A stretch of DNA of 18,122 nt from Candidatus Yonathbacteria bacterium RIFOXYC2_FULL_47_9 (GTDB taxonomy: Bacteria > Patescibacteriota > Minisyncoccia > Phycocordibacterales > UBA1550), in assembly GCA_001825115.1 (NCBI GenBank), contig MHUY01000039.1, forward strand, positions 70,811 to 88,932. Reading direction: 5' to 3'. A model generated the notes under the pieces. It saw only the letters and a program-made list of their open reading frames with translations, searched no databases and had not been told where the DNA came from. The translations under genes and the position numbers were made by a program. Shown here piece after piece: positions 7,354-13,647 of this stretch (position 1 is the first letter of the stretch; every line of letters starts with the position of its first letter).

Positions 7354-8091
7354 ATGAAACTTCCCGAAATAATTATTTATACTGACGGCTCGTCGCGCGG
7401 CAATCCTGGTCCTGGGGGGTGGGGCACCATGGTCGCAACTGCTGAGCTAGTGGTTGAACTTGGTGGCGGAGAAAACCATACAACAAACAATCGCATGGAA
7501 CTCATGGCCGCAATCGCGTCACTTTCTTTTGTGCGCGACCTCGGTAATGCGTATACGATTGACATGCGCGCTGACTCGAGTTACGTCATCAACGGCATCA
7601 CTAAGTGGGTCGCCGGATGGGAACGCAATGGATGGATGAATAGTAAGAAAGAAGCGGTACTCAACAGGGACCTCTGGGAGGAGCTCGCGCGCGCGGTGAG
7701 TGATGTGCAAATGAGTGGATCAAAAATCTCTTGGAGGTATACACCAGGACATAGTGGTATTCCCGGAAACGAGCGTGCGGATGTTATTGCGACCGAGTAT
7801 GCTGATGGTAAAACCCCAAAACTTTTTAATGGTGCTCGCACAGAGTATGATGTTGATCTCAACAATCTTGAGGTTGATGCAAAGAGTCCAAAGCAAAAGA
7901 AATCACCGGAAGCAAAATTGCGTGAAAAAATGAAAGCGTATTCATATGTGAGTTTGGTGGGAGGAAAATTGATGAAGCATGCAACGTGGGCCGAGTGTGA
8001 GAAACGAGTAAAAGGAATGTCTGGAGTAAAGTTTAAAAAAACAGTAAGTGCAGATGACGAACAAGCAGTCTGTCGTGCGTGGGGTATGTAA
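7354..8091 (+). CDS. rnhA: Ribonuclease HI with C-terminal hybrid-binding-like domain
   Basis: This 245-aa protein cleaves RNA in RNA-DNA hybrids. Residues 1-155 are the RNase H fold, with metal ligands Asp11 (YTDGSS), Glu49 (NRMEL), Asp74 (RADSS) and Asp143 (ERADV), plus His133 in TPGHSG. A charged linker (about 160-195) leads to a small domain at 196-244 (SYVSLVGGK, HATWAECEKRVKG, VKFKK, RAWG). That domain reads like the viroplasmin-type hybrid-binding domain usually found at the N-terminus of RNase H1, here moved to the C-terminus. It probably raises affinity or processivity on hybrids (inference). It lies nine bases after recJ and ends at a terminator. Confidence 0.93.
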   Translation: MKLPEIIIYTDGSSRGNPGPGGWGTMVATAELVVELGGGENHTTNNRMELMAAIASLSFVRDLGNAYTIDMRADSSYVINGITKWVAGWERNGWMNSKKEAVLNRDLWEELARAVSDVQMSGSKISWRYTPGHSGIPGNERADVIATEYADGKTPKLFNGARTEYDVDLNNLEVDAKSPKQKKSPEAKLREKMKAYSYVSLVGGKLMKHATWAECEKRVKGMSGVKFKKTVSADDEQAVCRAWGM

Positions 8092-8101
8092 AAATATTTT
8101 T

Positions 8102-8140
8102 AAAAACAGCTATTGGTAAATAATCGATAGCTGTTTTTTT
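8102..8140 (+). terminator. Intrinsic terminator after rnhA
   Basis: A 12-bp perfect stem, AAAAACAGCTAT (8102-8113) with its complement at 8127-8138, is extended inward by a few weaker pairs. It is followed by a run of T and lies 11 bases past the rnhA stop. Confidence 0.9.
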
Positions 8141-8159
8141 ATTTGCAGCTCCTCAGAAT

Positions 8160-8190
8160 TATAATAAGATGTGGTGGCAACGTGACCACA
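8160..8190 (+). promoter_or_regulatory. comEC promoter -10 and possible start-codon hairpin
   Basis: TATAAT at 8160-8165 predicts a start point near 8172, which is downstream of the first in-frame ATG at 8169. TGTGGT (8170-8175) can pair with ACCACA (8185-8190), closing a nine-base loop that ends on the A of the second ATG at 8190. Whether this hairpin matters in vivo is unknown. Confidence 0.5.
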
Positions 8191-9677
8191 TGCATACGAA
8201 ATATTTTTATAGTTTCATAATAAGTTTCATTGGAGGAATTGCACTCGAAGAGATTGTCGGTTTTGGGTTATACTTCGGTATTTTTTGTGTGTTACTTGCT
8301 GGTCTCGTATCTCTGGTGCAGCGTGCCACAGGGTCAGGGAGAAGTTTTTTGGTTTCATTTGTTCTGCTTGGGTGCGCTCTGGGTGTTCTTCGTGTCGATG
8401 TTTCGCAGGTGAAACAAAACGCCCATACACTTGATTCTTTAGTCGGTAGAGTTGTGAGTATTAAAGGAATCGTGGTCGAAGAACCCGATGTCCGAGAGAG
8501 TTACACGAACATTGTCCTTGAGACAGAAGGTATTTCTCAAGGACAAGCGCGGATACTCGTACGTGTCCCTGAGTACCCCGCCCTTCGTTATGGTGACGAG
8601 GTGGAGCTGGCGGGGAAGGTTGTTTCACCAAAAAACTTTACCTCAAAAGAAGGCGTACAGTCCTTTGATTATAAAGCATACCTCGCGAAAGATAGTATCC
8701 ACTATCAAATGTACCTTCCTCAACTGATCATTGTTTCACACGACAAAGGAAACGTAGTGCGTGAAAAATTGTTTGCTTTTAAAGAGGTGCTCATAAAAAA
8801 TATTGCACGCGTGATTCCCGAGCCGGAAGCATCGCTTGCGGGAGGAGTCCTTCTTGGTGCAAAGCAATCCCTCGGTGACGACCTATTGCAAAAGTTTCGT
8901 GAAACGGGGGTTGCTCACATCGTAGTACTTTCGGGGTATAACATTGCAGTAGTCGCGGGGGTGATTTCACGGGTTGCGATGTTCCTGCCATTCACCCTTC
9001 GTCTGGTGGCGAGTGCGCTCGGCATCATTCTTTTTGCAGTGATGGTGGGTGGTGGGGCGACGGTGGTGCGAGCATCGGTGATGGCACTGGTGGTAATCCT
9101 TTCGCGAGTGCTCGGTCGTGAGAGTGATGCACTTCGCGTGCTCGTGCTCGCAGGTGGAATGATGGTCTTGGTGAACCCGATGATTCTCCTTCACGATGTT
9201 TCGTTCCAGCTTTCGTTTGCAGCAACCTTGGCAATCGTCGCACTGGTGCCTGTTATTGAAAAACATTTTCTGTGGGTGTCATCGCAAATACTCAGAGAAA
9301 TTATGGTAACGACATTTGCAACACAATTTTTTGTATTACCTCTTATTCTCTATCACATGGGGAGTGTTTCACTAATCGGTTTTATCGCAAATATTTTCGT
9401 GCTCCCCGTTGTGCCGATCGCCATGCTCGCGGTCGCGCTTGTGGCGGTATTTGCGTGGGTGCCGCTCGTAGGAAGTGCGCTCTCTTTTGTTGCATACGCC
9501 ATTCTTGCATATGTCGTCACCGCTGTTGAAGTTTTTGCCCTCCTGCCATTCGCATCGCTTTCAGAAATTTCATTCCCACTCTGGATGCTCACCCTCGCAT
9601 ATTTCTTGCTAGGATATTTTATAATAAAAAATTTTCCACATACACAGGGCGAGAAAAAATCCAATTACGAATTTTAA
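8190..9677 (+). CDS. comEC: ComEC/Rec2 family DNA-uptake channel protein (membrane part)
   Basis: The product is 495 aa from ATG 8190 (502 aa from ATG 8169, judged less likely because the -10 box lies only three bases before it). ComEC forms the inner-membrane channel that takes single-stranded DNA into the cytosol during transformation. Two N-terminal hydrophobic helices come first, then a soluble OB-like region (VGRVVSIKGIVVEEPDV ... RYGDEVELAG). The competence domain follows with GVLLGAKQSL and the signature AHIVVLSGYNIAVVAG (about residue 240), then many transmembrane helices. The C-terminal metallo-beta-lactamase domain found in full-length ComEC is absent here and is encoded by the separate gene at 10343-11221. 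Confidence 0.92.
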   Translation: MHTKYFYSFIISFIGGIALEEIVGFGLYFGIFCVLLAGLVSLVQRATGSGRSFLVSFVLLGCALGVLRVDVSQVKQNAHTLDSLVGRVVSIKGIVVEEPDVRESYTNIVLETEGISQGQARILVRVPEYPALRYGDEVELAGKVVSPKNFTSKEGVQSFDYKAYLAKDSIHYQMYLPQLIIVSHDKGNVVREKLFAFKEVLIKNIARVIPEPEASLAGGVLLGAKQSLGDDLLQKFRETGVAHIVVLSGYNIAVVAGVISRVAMFLPFTLRLVASALGIILFAVMVGGGATVVRASVMALVVILSRVLGRESDALRVLVLAGGMMVLVNPMILLHDVSFQLSFAATLAIVALVPVIEKHFLWVSSQILREIMVTTFATQFFVLPLILYHMGSVSLIGFIANIFVLPVVPIAMLAVALVAVFAWVPLVGSALSFVAYAILAYVVTAVEVFALLPFASLSEISFPLWMLTLAYFLLGYFIIKNFPHTQGEKKSNYEF

Positions 9678-9683
9678 TTTTCC

Positions 9684-9729
9684 CACTGACTATGTATACG
9701 GTACTATAGTATCGTATACATAGTCAGTG
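9684..9729. repeat. 46-bp near-perfect palindrome between convergent genes
   Basis: A 17-bp arm (9684-9700) has its exact reverse complement at 9713-9729. The centre, TACTATAGTA (9702-9711), is itself a perfect palindrome, and the only imperfection is a G/T pair at 9701 and 9712. It sits between the stop codons of comEC and dedA. It is A+T-rich without a T-run on either side, so it does not look like a standard intrinsic terminator, although it could act as one or form a cruciform. Confidence 0.9.
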
Positions 9730-9730
9730 A

Positions 9731-10324
9731 CTAACGTTCAACTTCGCGAATCACTTCATCACTATTGAGGTAGCGATAAAAGAGAAAGAGAACGATGGCT
9801 GCCACGGCGACGAGAATGATTGCATATTTACCAAAGAGGTCAGATGACTTTCCAAAGAAATATCCGATAGAAATAAATCCGAGCGACCAGATGAACGATG
9901 CGGCAAACATGAGAGAAGCAAAAAGTCCGCGGTGCATTTTACCGAGACCGGCAGGAATAGGAACGAATACTTTTATTGCAGGGAGAAGCTTGCCGATAAA
10001 AATAAACCACGCACCTTTTTTATGGAATGCCACTTCGACCTTGGCGAGCTCACGCGTAGGAAAAAGTTTCATCCGTGCGACAAAGTCGCGACCGTGTTTT
10101 CGTACGAGTTCATAAAGGATGATATTGCCGACGGTGTTGCCGAGTGCTCCTGCGAGAGCGACAGGGAGAAGAATAAGGTTACCCTGTGCGATGAAGTATC
10201 CCGCAACAATGTAGAGTACCTGACTTGAAGGGAATGATACCGCGCCGTTGGCAATCATTAAAAGGAAGACACCTGCATATCCTGCGAGGGCGATAATTGA
10301 TTCGATAGTGAGGTCGACGGGCAT
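9731..10324 (-). CDS. DedA/VTT-domain membrane protein
   Basis: This 197-aa protein has five or six hydrophobic segments. The central part GKLLPAIKVFVPIPAGLGKM matches the DedA/SNARE-associated motif, in which an arginine-containing F/LxPxxR...PAG loop forms a re-entrant hairpin; here a Lys stands where Arg is common. The N-terminal NGAVSFPSSQ corresponds to the other half of the pseudo-symmetric fold. DedA proteins help move phospholipids or undecaprenyl phosphate across the membrane; which applies here is not visible. ATG 10324 is supported by an extended -10 box six bases upstream. The gene lies on the opposite strand between the two comEC parts. Confidence 0.9.
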   Translation of the reverse strand: MPVDLTIESIIALAGYAGVFLLMIANGAVSFPSSQVLYIVAGYFIAQGNLILLPVALAGALGNTVGNIILYELVRKHGRDFVARMKLFPTRELAKVEVAFHKKGAWFIFIGKLLPAIKVFVPIPAGLGKMHRGLFASLMFAASFIWSLGFISIGYFFGKSSDLFGKYAIILVAVAAIVLFLFYRYLNSDEVIREVER

Positions 10325-10326
10325 AA

Positions 10327-10342
10327 TGATATGATATCAGAA
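10327..10342. promoter_or_regulatory. Palindromic divergent promoter core for dedA and the ComEC MBL gene
   Basis: TGATATGATATCA (10327-10339) is a perfect 13-bp palindrome around one central base. Read on the plus strand it gives the extended -10 TGA-TATGAT, seven bases from ATG 10343. Read on the minus strand it gives TGA-TATCAT, six bases from ATG 10324. Both genes are predicted to make leaderless mRNAs, and only one polymerase could occupy the site at a time. Confidence 0.7.
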
Positions 10343-11221
10343 ATGACCGAACAGCACCCGCGACGAATTTCAAAGAAATATATCCAGTGGATCGTTCTAG
10401 TGTTTTTTCTTTTTGCCAACATACTCATCTGGACTGTTACCCTGAGAGCAGACCGGGCGGGTGTCCTCACGGTGGCGTTCCTTGATGTAGGACAAGGTGA
10501 TGCAATTTACGTTGAAGCCCCAAATGGTAATCAGGTACTTATCGACGGCGGTTCATCGAGTGGTGCGTTACTTCGTGCGCTCGGACAAGTGATGCCGTTT
10601 TATGATCGGTCGCTCGACCTCGTCCTTGCGACACATCCCGACCAGGATCATGTAGGAGGGTTGCCTGCCGTGTTTGGTCGTATGAAGGTCGACGGAGTTG
10701 TTACTACTGAAAATATTTCTGGTACCGGCGCCTATGCTGCGTTTGAGGAGGCAATCAAGAATGAGCGTGCATATCGTGTTCTCGCCCGCATGGGAGAGCG
10801 AATTGTCCTTGATGAGGGGGTTGTGCTCGAGGTTTTGTTTCCTGACCGAAATTCTCGCGGATGGGAGACTAACATGAGTTCCATTGTTGCACGACTCTCC
10901 TACGGCGATAATTCATTTTTACTGACCGGTGATTCGCCGCAGGCGATAGAGAAATACTTGGTGAGCAAAAAAGGGGGAACACTACATTCCACGGTTCTTA
11001 AGCTCGGACACCACGGTTCGCGCACTTCTAGCTCGCCCACATTCCTCTCGGCTGTCAGTCCAGAGTACGCCATCATTTCTGCTGGTAAAGACAATAAATA
11101 TGGCCATCCCCACAAAGAAGTCACTGAACTTCTTTCAAGCTTAAAAATCCCTACCATAAACACAGCTGATCAAGGGACTATTATCTTTAGAACCAATGGC
11201 ATTGAACTTAATATAGAATAA
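10343..11221 (+). CDS. ComEC-type metallo-beta-lactamase-fold hydrolase with membrane anchor
   Basis: The 292-aa product starts with a basic segment and one transmembrane helix (about 14-34), then the ComEC C-terminal pattern FLDVGQGDA (47-54), LIDGG, the metal motif THPDQDHVGG (97-106), LTGDSP and LGHHGSRTSSS (near 221). A late SAGKDNKYGHPH completes the metal site. In full-length ComEC this domain is fused to the channel and is thought to degrade the non-transported DNA strand. Here it is separate but membrane-anchored, so it probably works outside the cell membrane beside the channel encoded at 8190. I chose ATG 10343 over 10331 because the -10 box overlaps the earlier ATG. Confidence 0.92.
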   Translation: MTEQHPRRISKKYIQWIVLVFFLFANILIWTVTLRADRAGVLTVAFLDVGQGDAIYVEAPNGNQVLIDGGSSSGALLRALGQVMPFYDRSLDLVLATHPDQDHVGGLPAVFGRMKVDGVVTTENISGTGAYAAFEEAIKNERAYRVLARMGERIVLDEGVVLEVLFPDRNSRGWETNMSSIVARLSYGDNSFLLTGDSPQAIEKYLVSKKGGTLHSTVLKLGHHGSRTSSSPTFLSAVSPEYAIISAGKDNKYGHPHKEVTELLSSLKIPTINTADQGTIIFRTNGIELNIE

Positions 11222-11226
11222 CGAAT

Positions 11227-11260
11227 ACGAAAAACCCCGCCAATTGGCGGGGTTTTTCGT
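11227..11260. terminator. Bidirectional intrinsic terminator
   Basis: A perfect 34-nt palindrome (arms 11227-11241 and 11246-11260, centre AATT) has a CCCCGCC/GGCGGGG core and A5/T5 flanks. It lies between the convergent ends of the MBL gene and rpmB and should serve both. Confidence 0.93.
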
Positions 11261-11267
11261 TGTTTAT

Positions 11268-11474
11268 TTACACAAACCTAATTTCGGTGTGCTTTCCAGC
11301 TTTCATGCACTTGGTGCAGAGCTTGATGCGTGAGCCGTCAGCGAGCGGTGCCCACTGAAGATTTGGGTATTTACGCTTGTTTCCCGTCGGGTTGTACTTG
11401 GTAGCACGAACACGGTTGGAGTATGCTCCGACGATGATGGTTCCTTTGTTGCAGGTTGGACAGACTTTTGCCAT
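11268..11474 (-). CDS. rpmB: Large ribosomal subunit protein bL28
   Basis: This 68-aa protein has the bL28 pattern: an N-terminal MAKVCPTCNKG, the basic stretch SNRVRATKYNPTGNKRKYPNLQ and the C-terminal IKLCTKCMKAGK. Cys5, Cys8, Cys53 and Cys56 form two CxxC pairs, so this is the zinc-binding form of L28. It is a component of the large subunit near the L1 and exit-site region. It is transcribed alone and diverges from the site-2 protease. A minus-strand TATGAT (11511-11506) or TAATAT would give a leader of about 25-36 bases, with no clear Shine-Dalgarno sequence. Confidence 0.96.
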   Translation of the reverse strand: MAKVCPTCNKGTIIVGAYSNRVRATKYNPTGNKRKYPNLQWAPLADGSRIKLCTKCMKAGKHTEIRFV

Positions 11475-11501
11475 ATATGTATTTCTTAACTAGTCGGCTT
11501 A

Positions 11502-11522
11502 TGCTATCATATATTACACATT
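11502..11522 (+). promoter_or_regulatory. Site-2 protease promoter region, short or no leader
   Basis: TGC-TATCAT (11502-11510) is an extended -10 box that would leave about six bases of leader before ATG 11523. TATATT (11510-11515), seven bases from the ATG, is an alternative that would make the mRNA leaderless. The same bases on the minus strand carry the rpmB -10 candidates. Confidence 0.6.
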
Positions 11523-12149
11523 ATGCAAGTCGAAACACTCTTTTTCCTCGTTATCCTTATTTTTTCGGTCATTATCCATGAAATAGCCCACGGATATGTG
11601 GCAGAAATGCTCGGCGACCCTACGGCTCGTTTAGCGGGACGCCTAACGCTCAACCCTGTGCCCCACATAGACCCACTTGGTTCGATTATCCTTCCTGCCC
11701 TTATGCTTATTGGTTCTGGTGGCTCTTTTGCTTTTGGTTGGGCAAAGCCGGTGCCCTACAATCCATATAATCTAAGGAATCAAAAGTGGGGGACGGTGCT
11801 TGTGGGGGCGGCAGGAGCGCTCGCCAACCTCTTTATTGCCCTTGTTTTTGGGTTGATGATCCGTTTTCATGCAGAACTCGGTATTATTCCCGGGACTCCG
11901 TTCTTTGAGATCCTTGGCACCATTACGTTCCTTAATATCATTTTGGCGGTCTTTAATATGATTCCGTTTCCTCCGCTCGACGGAGCCAAGGTGCTTTTTT
12001 CGGTCTTGCCATACCGTTTCCAGCAAATTCACGACTATTTAGAGCATAACTGGCTCCTTTTTATCGTTTTTGTGTTCTTTTTCGCGCAATACATCATCCA
12101 GCCAATCTCGAGCTTCCTTTTGAGGGCTATTACCGGGTTTGGGATATAA
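11523..12149 (+). CDS. Site-2 protease family intramembrane metalloprotease
   Basis: This 208-aa polytopic protein carries zinc ligands in HEIAHG (19-24), the substrate-site loop NPVPHIDPLG (44-53) and FNMIPFPPLDG (about 144-154), whose Asp is the third zinc ligand. These are the signatures of the compact group of site-2 proteases without a PDZ domain, which cut membrane-spanning regulators or leftover peptides. The C-terminal part WLLFIVFVFFFAQYIIQPI is a final transmembrane helix. The last 141 bases (12009-12149) recur in diverged form at 13507-13647, at the far side of two inserted genes. Its substrate is not indicated by the neighbours. Confidence 0.93.
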   Translation: MQVETLFFLVILIFSVIIHEIAHGYVAEMLGDPTARLAGRLTLNPVPHIDPLGSIILPALMLIGSGGSFAFGWAKPVPYNPYNLRNQKWGTVLVGAAGALANLFIALVFGLMIRFHAELGIIPGTPFFEILGTITFLNIILAVFNMIPFPPLDGAKVLFSVLPYRFQQIHDYLEHNWLLFIVFVFFFAQYIIQPISSFLLRAITGFGI

Positions 12150-12174
12150 AAAGAGTGGCGTAGTTATACAAAAG

Positions 12175-12257
12175 TTGTAAAAAAAAACTTAATTGTGCTA
12201 CAGTGTGCAACACCTCTGTAATTTTATAGAGGCAACAGTTCTTTTTTGGAGGTTTTT
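12175..12257 (+). promoter_or_regulatory. Promoter, leader hairpin and Shine-Dalgarno of the CHAP-like gene
   Basis: TTGTAA (12175-12180), an 18-bp spacer, then TGC-TACAGT (-10 at 12199-12204) form a plausible promoter. The leader can fold an 8-bp hairpin (12213-12220 with 12225-12232). GGAGG at 12248-12252 lies five bases before ATG 12258. This is the only strong Shine-Dalgarno I see in the window, and it fits the idea that this segment came from elsewhere. Confidence 0.6.
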
Positions 12258-12843
12258 ATGAATAAGTTTCTCAGTATTGGTAAATACTTGTTTACCACAC
12301 TCTGTGTTATTTTCCTGACAACAGGCAACAGTTATGCTGGCTGGCATGAATTGACTCAAATCGAACGCGACCAGCGGATCCTGATTCAAGCACGGCTCTA
12401 TTATGATGGGCAATACCTCGGGAATCCTGCGGGAGAGTGCAAGATCTGGGTTGCGGAAGTTGTTCGCAGGGCCGCTGCTCTCGAAGGAACTGATTTAACA
12501 CTTGGTGGAACTCAACAAGCACTACCGCTAACTCAAGGTTCGCCAGTGGATTATCTGTGGTACCCAAGGTCGGATGTGAGCGGCGTGTCACGGGGTTTCT
12601 CTGTATTCCCTGACACCTGGGCAAATCATTCAGATGAGGGTCTGGTACAAGCTGGACCACTCAACTGGCCTGGGTCCGCATACGCTAATCGTGACGAGTA
12701 ATGATACCGTCAACCGGAAGCTTAATGTTATTGAGAGCAATTGGACCGCTCCATATACAGTGTACAGAAGGCAAATCCCTTACGATACATTCAATCAGTA
12801 CCTTGTTTTTAGCGGGTCGTACACCGTTTATTGGGTACATTAA
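12258..12843 (+). pseudogene. Secreted CHAP-like cysteine hydrolase, broken by a frameshift
   Basis: The start at ATG 12258 is fixed by GGAGG five bases upstream. A signal peptide (MNKF..., hydrophobic core at about 10-22, likely cut after NSYA) leads into a domain with GECKIW (Cys61 the probable nucleophile). This frame runs to a stop at 12701, but the homologous-looking remainder (PGQIIQMR, GPHTLIV, VIESNW, YTVYWVH) continues in the next frame to TAA 12843. The switch must fall between about 12580 and 12615, since the second frame has a stop at 12577. The Cys, His and Asn/Glu pattern suggests a CHAP/NlpC-like amidase or peptidase acting on cell wall. The shift equals one extra base (or two missing) and may be real decay or an assembly error. 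Confidence 0.7.
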
Positions 12844-12868
12844 TTTAGCCGTTTCGTGGTACACTTTA

Positions 12869-12897
12869 GGGGCAGCAGAAATGTTGCCCCTTTTATT
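12869..12897 (+). terminator. Hairpin plus T-run after the CHAP-like gene
   Basis: GGGGCAGC (12869-12876) pairs with GTTGCCCC (12883-12890) through one G-T pair around loop AGAAAT, followed by TTTTATT. It lies 26 bases after the stop at 12843 and reads as an intrinsic terminator. A TGG-TACACT extended -10 (12857-12865) just upstream means it could instead be a 5' hairpin on the next gene's mRNA. Confidence 0.6.
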
Positions 12898-13500
12898 ATG
12901 CTCAAAAATATACTAAATCATCGTCTAGCACTTGACGTTATCATTTTTGTATTAGTAGTATCTGTTTTATTTATATATTCACAAAAAAATAAGGATGAGA
13001 GTGTGGAAACTGGGGATAGGGTGGTCACAATGGATGAGAACATAACTCTTGAAAAAAAGGAAGTAATGATAGATGAAAATATAGCTCCTGAGTGGGCATT
13101 ATACACACATCCATCGTTAGGTTATACAATCGAATACCCTAAAAATATGCTGCCTTCTGTAGGATTTGGAGATGAGTCAATCTCAGTATTTTTTTACAAA
13201 AAAACATACGATAATGACCCGCACCTCGGCGTTGCGGTCCTCTCTCCTGGTATGCGTGCTCCTGAATGGGATAAAACATTTTTTGCACCTACACAGGATA
13301 AAGCTGAAAAAATAGGGATTTCTGGGATTGATGCGGATATGTATGTTATTACTAATAGTAAGGATCCAAACAGTATCTATTCTATTATGTTAATTAAGGA
13401 TGGGATAGCTTACAAAATTGGATTTAGAGGTCTATCAGCATCAATCATAGACCATGTCATTAGCAGTTTTCATATTAATTTTGTTCCCAAAAATCCATAG
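12898..13500 (+). CDS. Membrane-anchored protein with PsbP-like sequence pattern, function unknown
   Basis: I chose ATG 12898 (200 aa) because the earlier in-frame start at 12856 lies within the probable promoter and hairpin. Residues 11-28 are a single transmembrane helix, then a charged linker of Glu/Asp/Lys-rich repeats (about 29-60), then a globular domain beginning WALYTHPSLGYTIEYPKNM. The pattern of a tyrosine, a hydrophobic strand and YP is typical of small PsbP-like extracytoplasmic domains in CPR and Gram-positive proteins, but the match is weak. Codon use is visibly more A+T-rich (many ATA, TTA, AAT) than in flanking genes. It lies between the two site-2 protease tails as cargo, and its frame continues past its TAG straight into the second tail. 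Confidence 0.7.
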   Translation: MLKNILNHRLALDVIIFVLVVSVLFIYSQKNKDESVETGDRVVTMDENITLEKKEVMIDENIAPEWALYTHPSLGYTIEYPKNMLPSVGFGDESISVFFYKKTYDNDPHLGVAVLSPGMRAPEWDKTFFAPTQDKAEKIGISGIDADMYVITNSKDPNSIYSIMLIKDGIAYKIGFRGLSASIIDHVISSFHINFVPKNP

Positions 13501-13506
13501 GTACAT

Positions 13507-13647
13507 CCATACCGTTTTCAGCAAATCCACGATTATTTAGAGCACAATTGGCTCCTTTTCATCGTTTTTGTGATTTTTTTCGCCCAATACATCATTCAGC
13601 CGATATCAAGTTTCCTTCTGACGGCCATTACAGGCTTTGGGGTATAG
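13507..13647 (+). pseudogene. Remnant copy of the site-2 protease 3' end
   Basis: These 46 codons plus stop (PYRFQQIHDYLEHNWLL ... AITGFGV) align without gaps to the last 141 bases of the site-2 protease gene (12009-12149). I count 21 mismatches in 141 positions (85% identity), but only three amino-acid changes: Phe to Ile, Arg to Thr and Ile to Val. Nearly all differences are silent, so the two copies diverged while both were under selection as proteins and are not a fresh local duplication. There is no start codon or catalytic motif, so this is a non-functional tail. The similarity ends within a few bases after the stop of the preceding gene. Confidence 0.88.

Noticed and set aside
8967..9266. 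99-codon His-rich open frame on the minus strand inside comEC
   Set aside because: Its composition is the reverse reading of GTG/ATG-rich membrane codons; it has no promoter or start signal and overlaps a well-supported gene.
12580..12615. Programmed ribosomal frameshifting in the CHAP-like gene
   Set aside because: The needed shift is +1. The GGGGTTTC run would suit a -1 slip better, and no in-frame stop or rare-codon pause site lies at the junction. Ordinary indel decay or a sequencing error is simpler.
12307..12660. 117-codon minus-strand open frame inside the CHAP-like gene
   Set aside because: The plus strand carries a Shine-Dalgarno, signal peptide and catalytic motifs, while the minus reading has no recognisable feature.
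12849..13647. Transposon or insertion sequence carrying the cargo genes
   Set aside because: No transposase or integrase, no terminal inverted repeats and no short target duplication were seen; the flanking repeat is coding sequence of the neighbouring gene.
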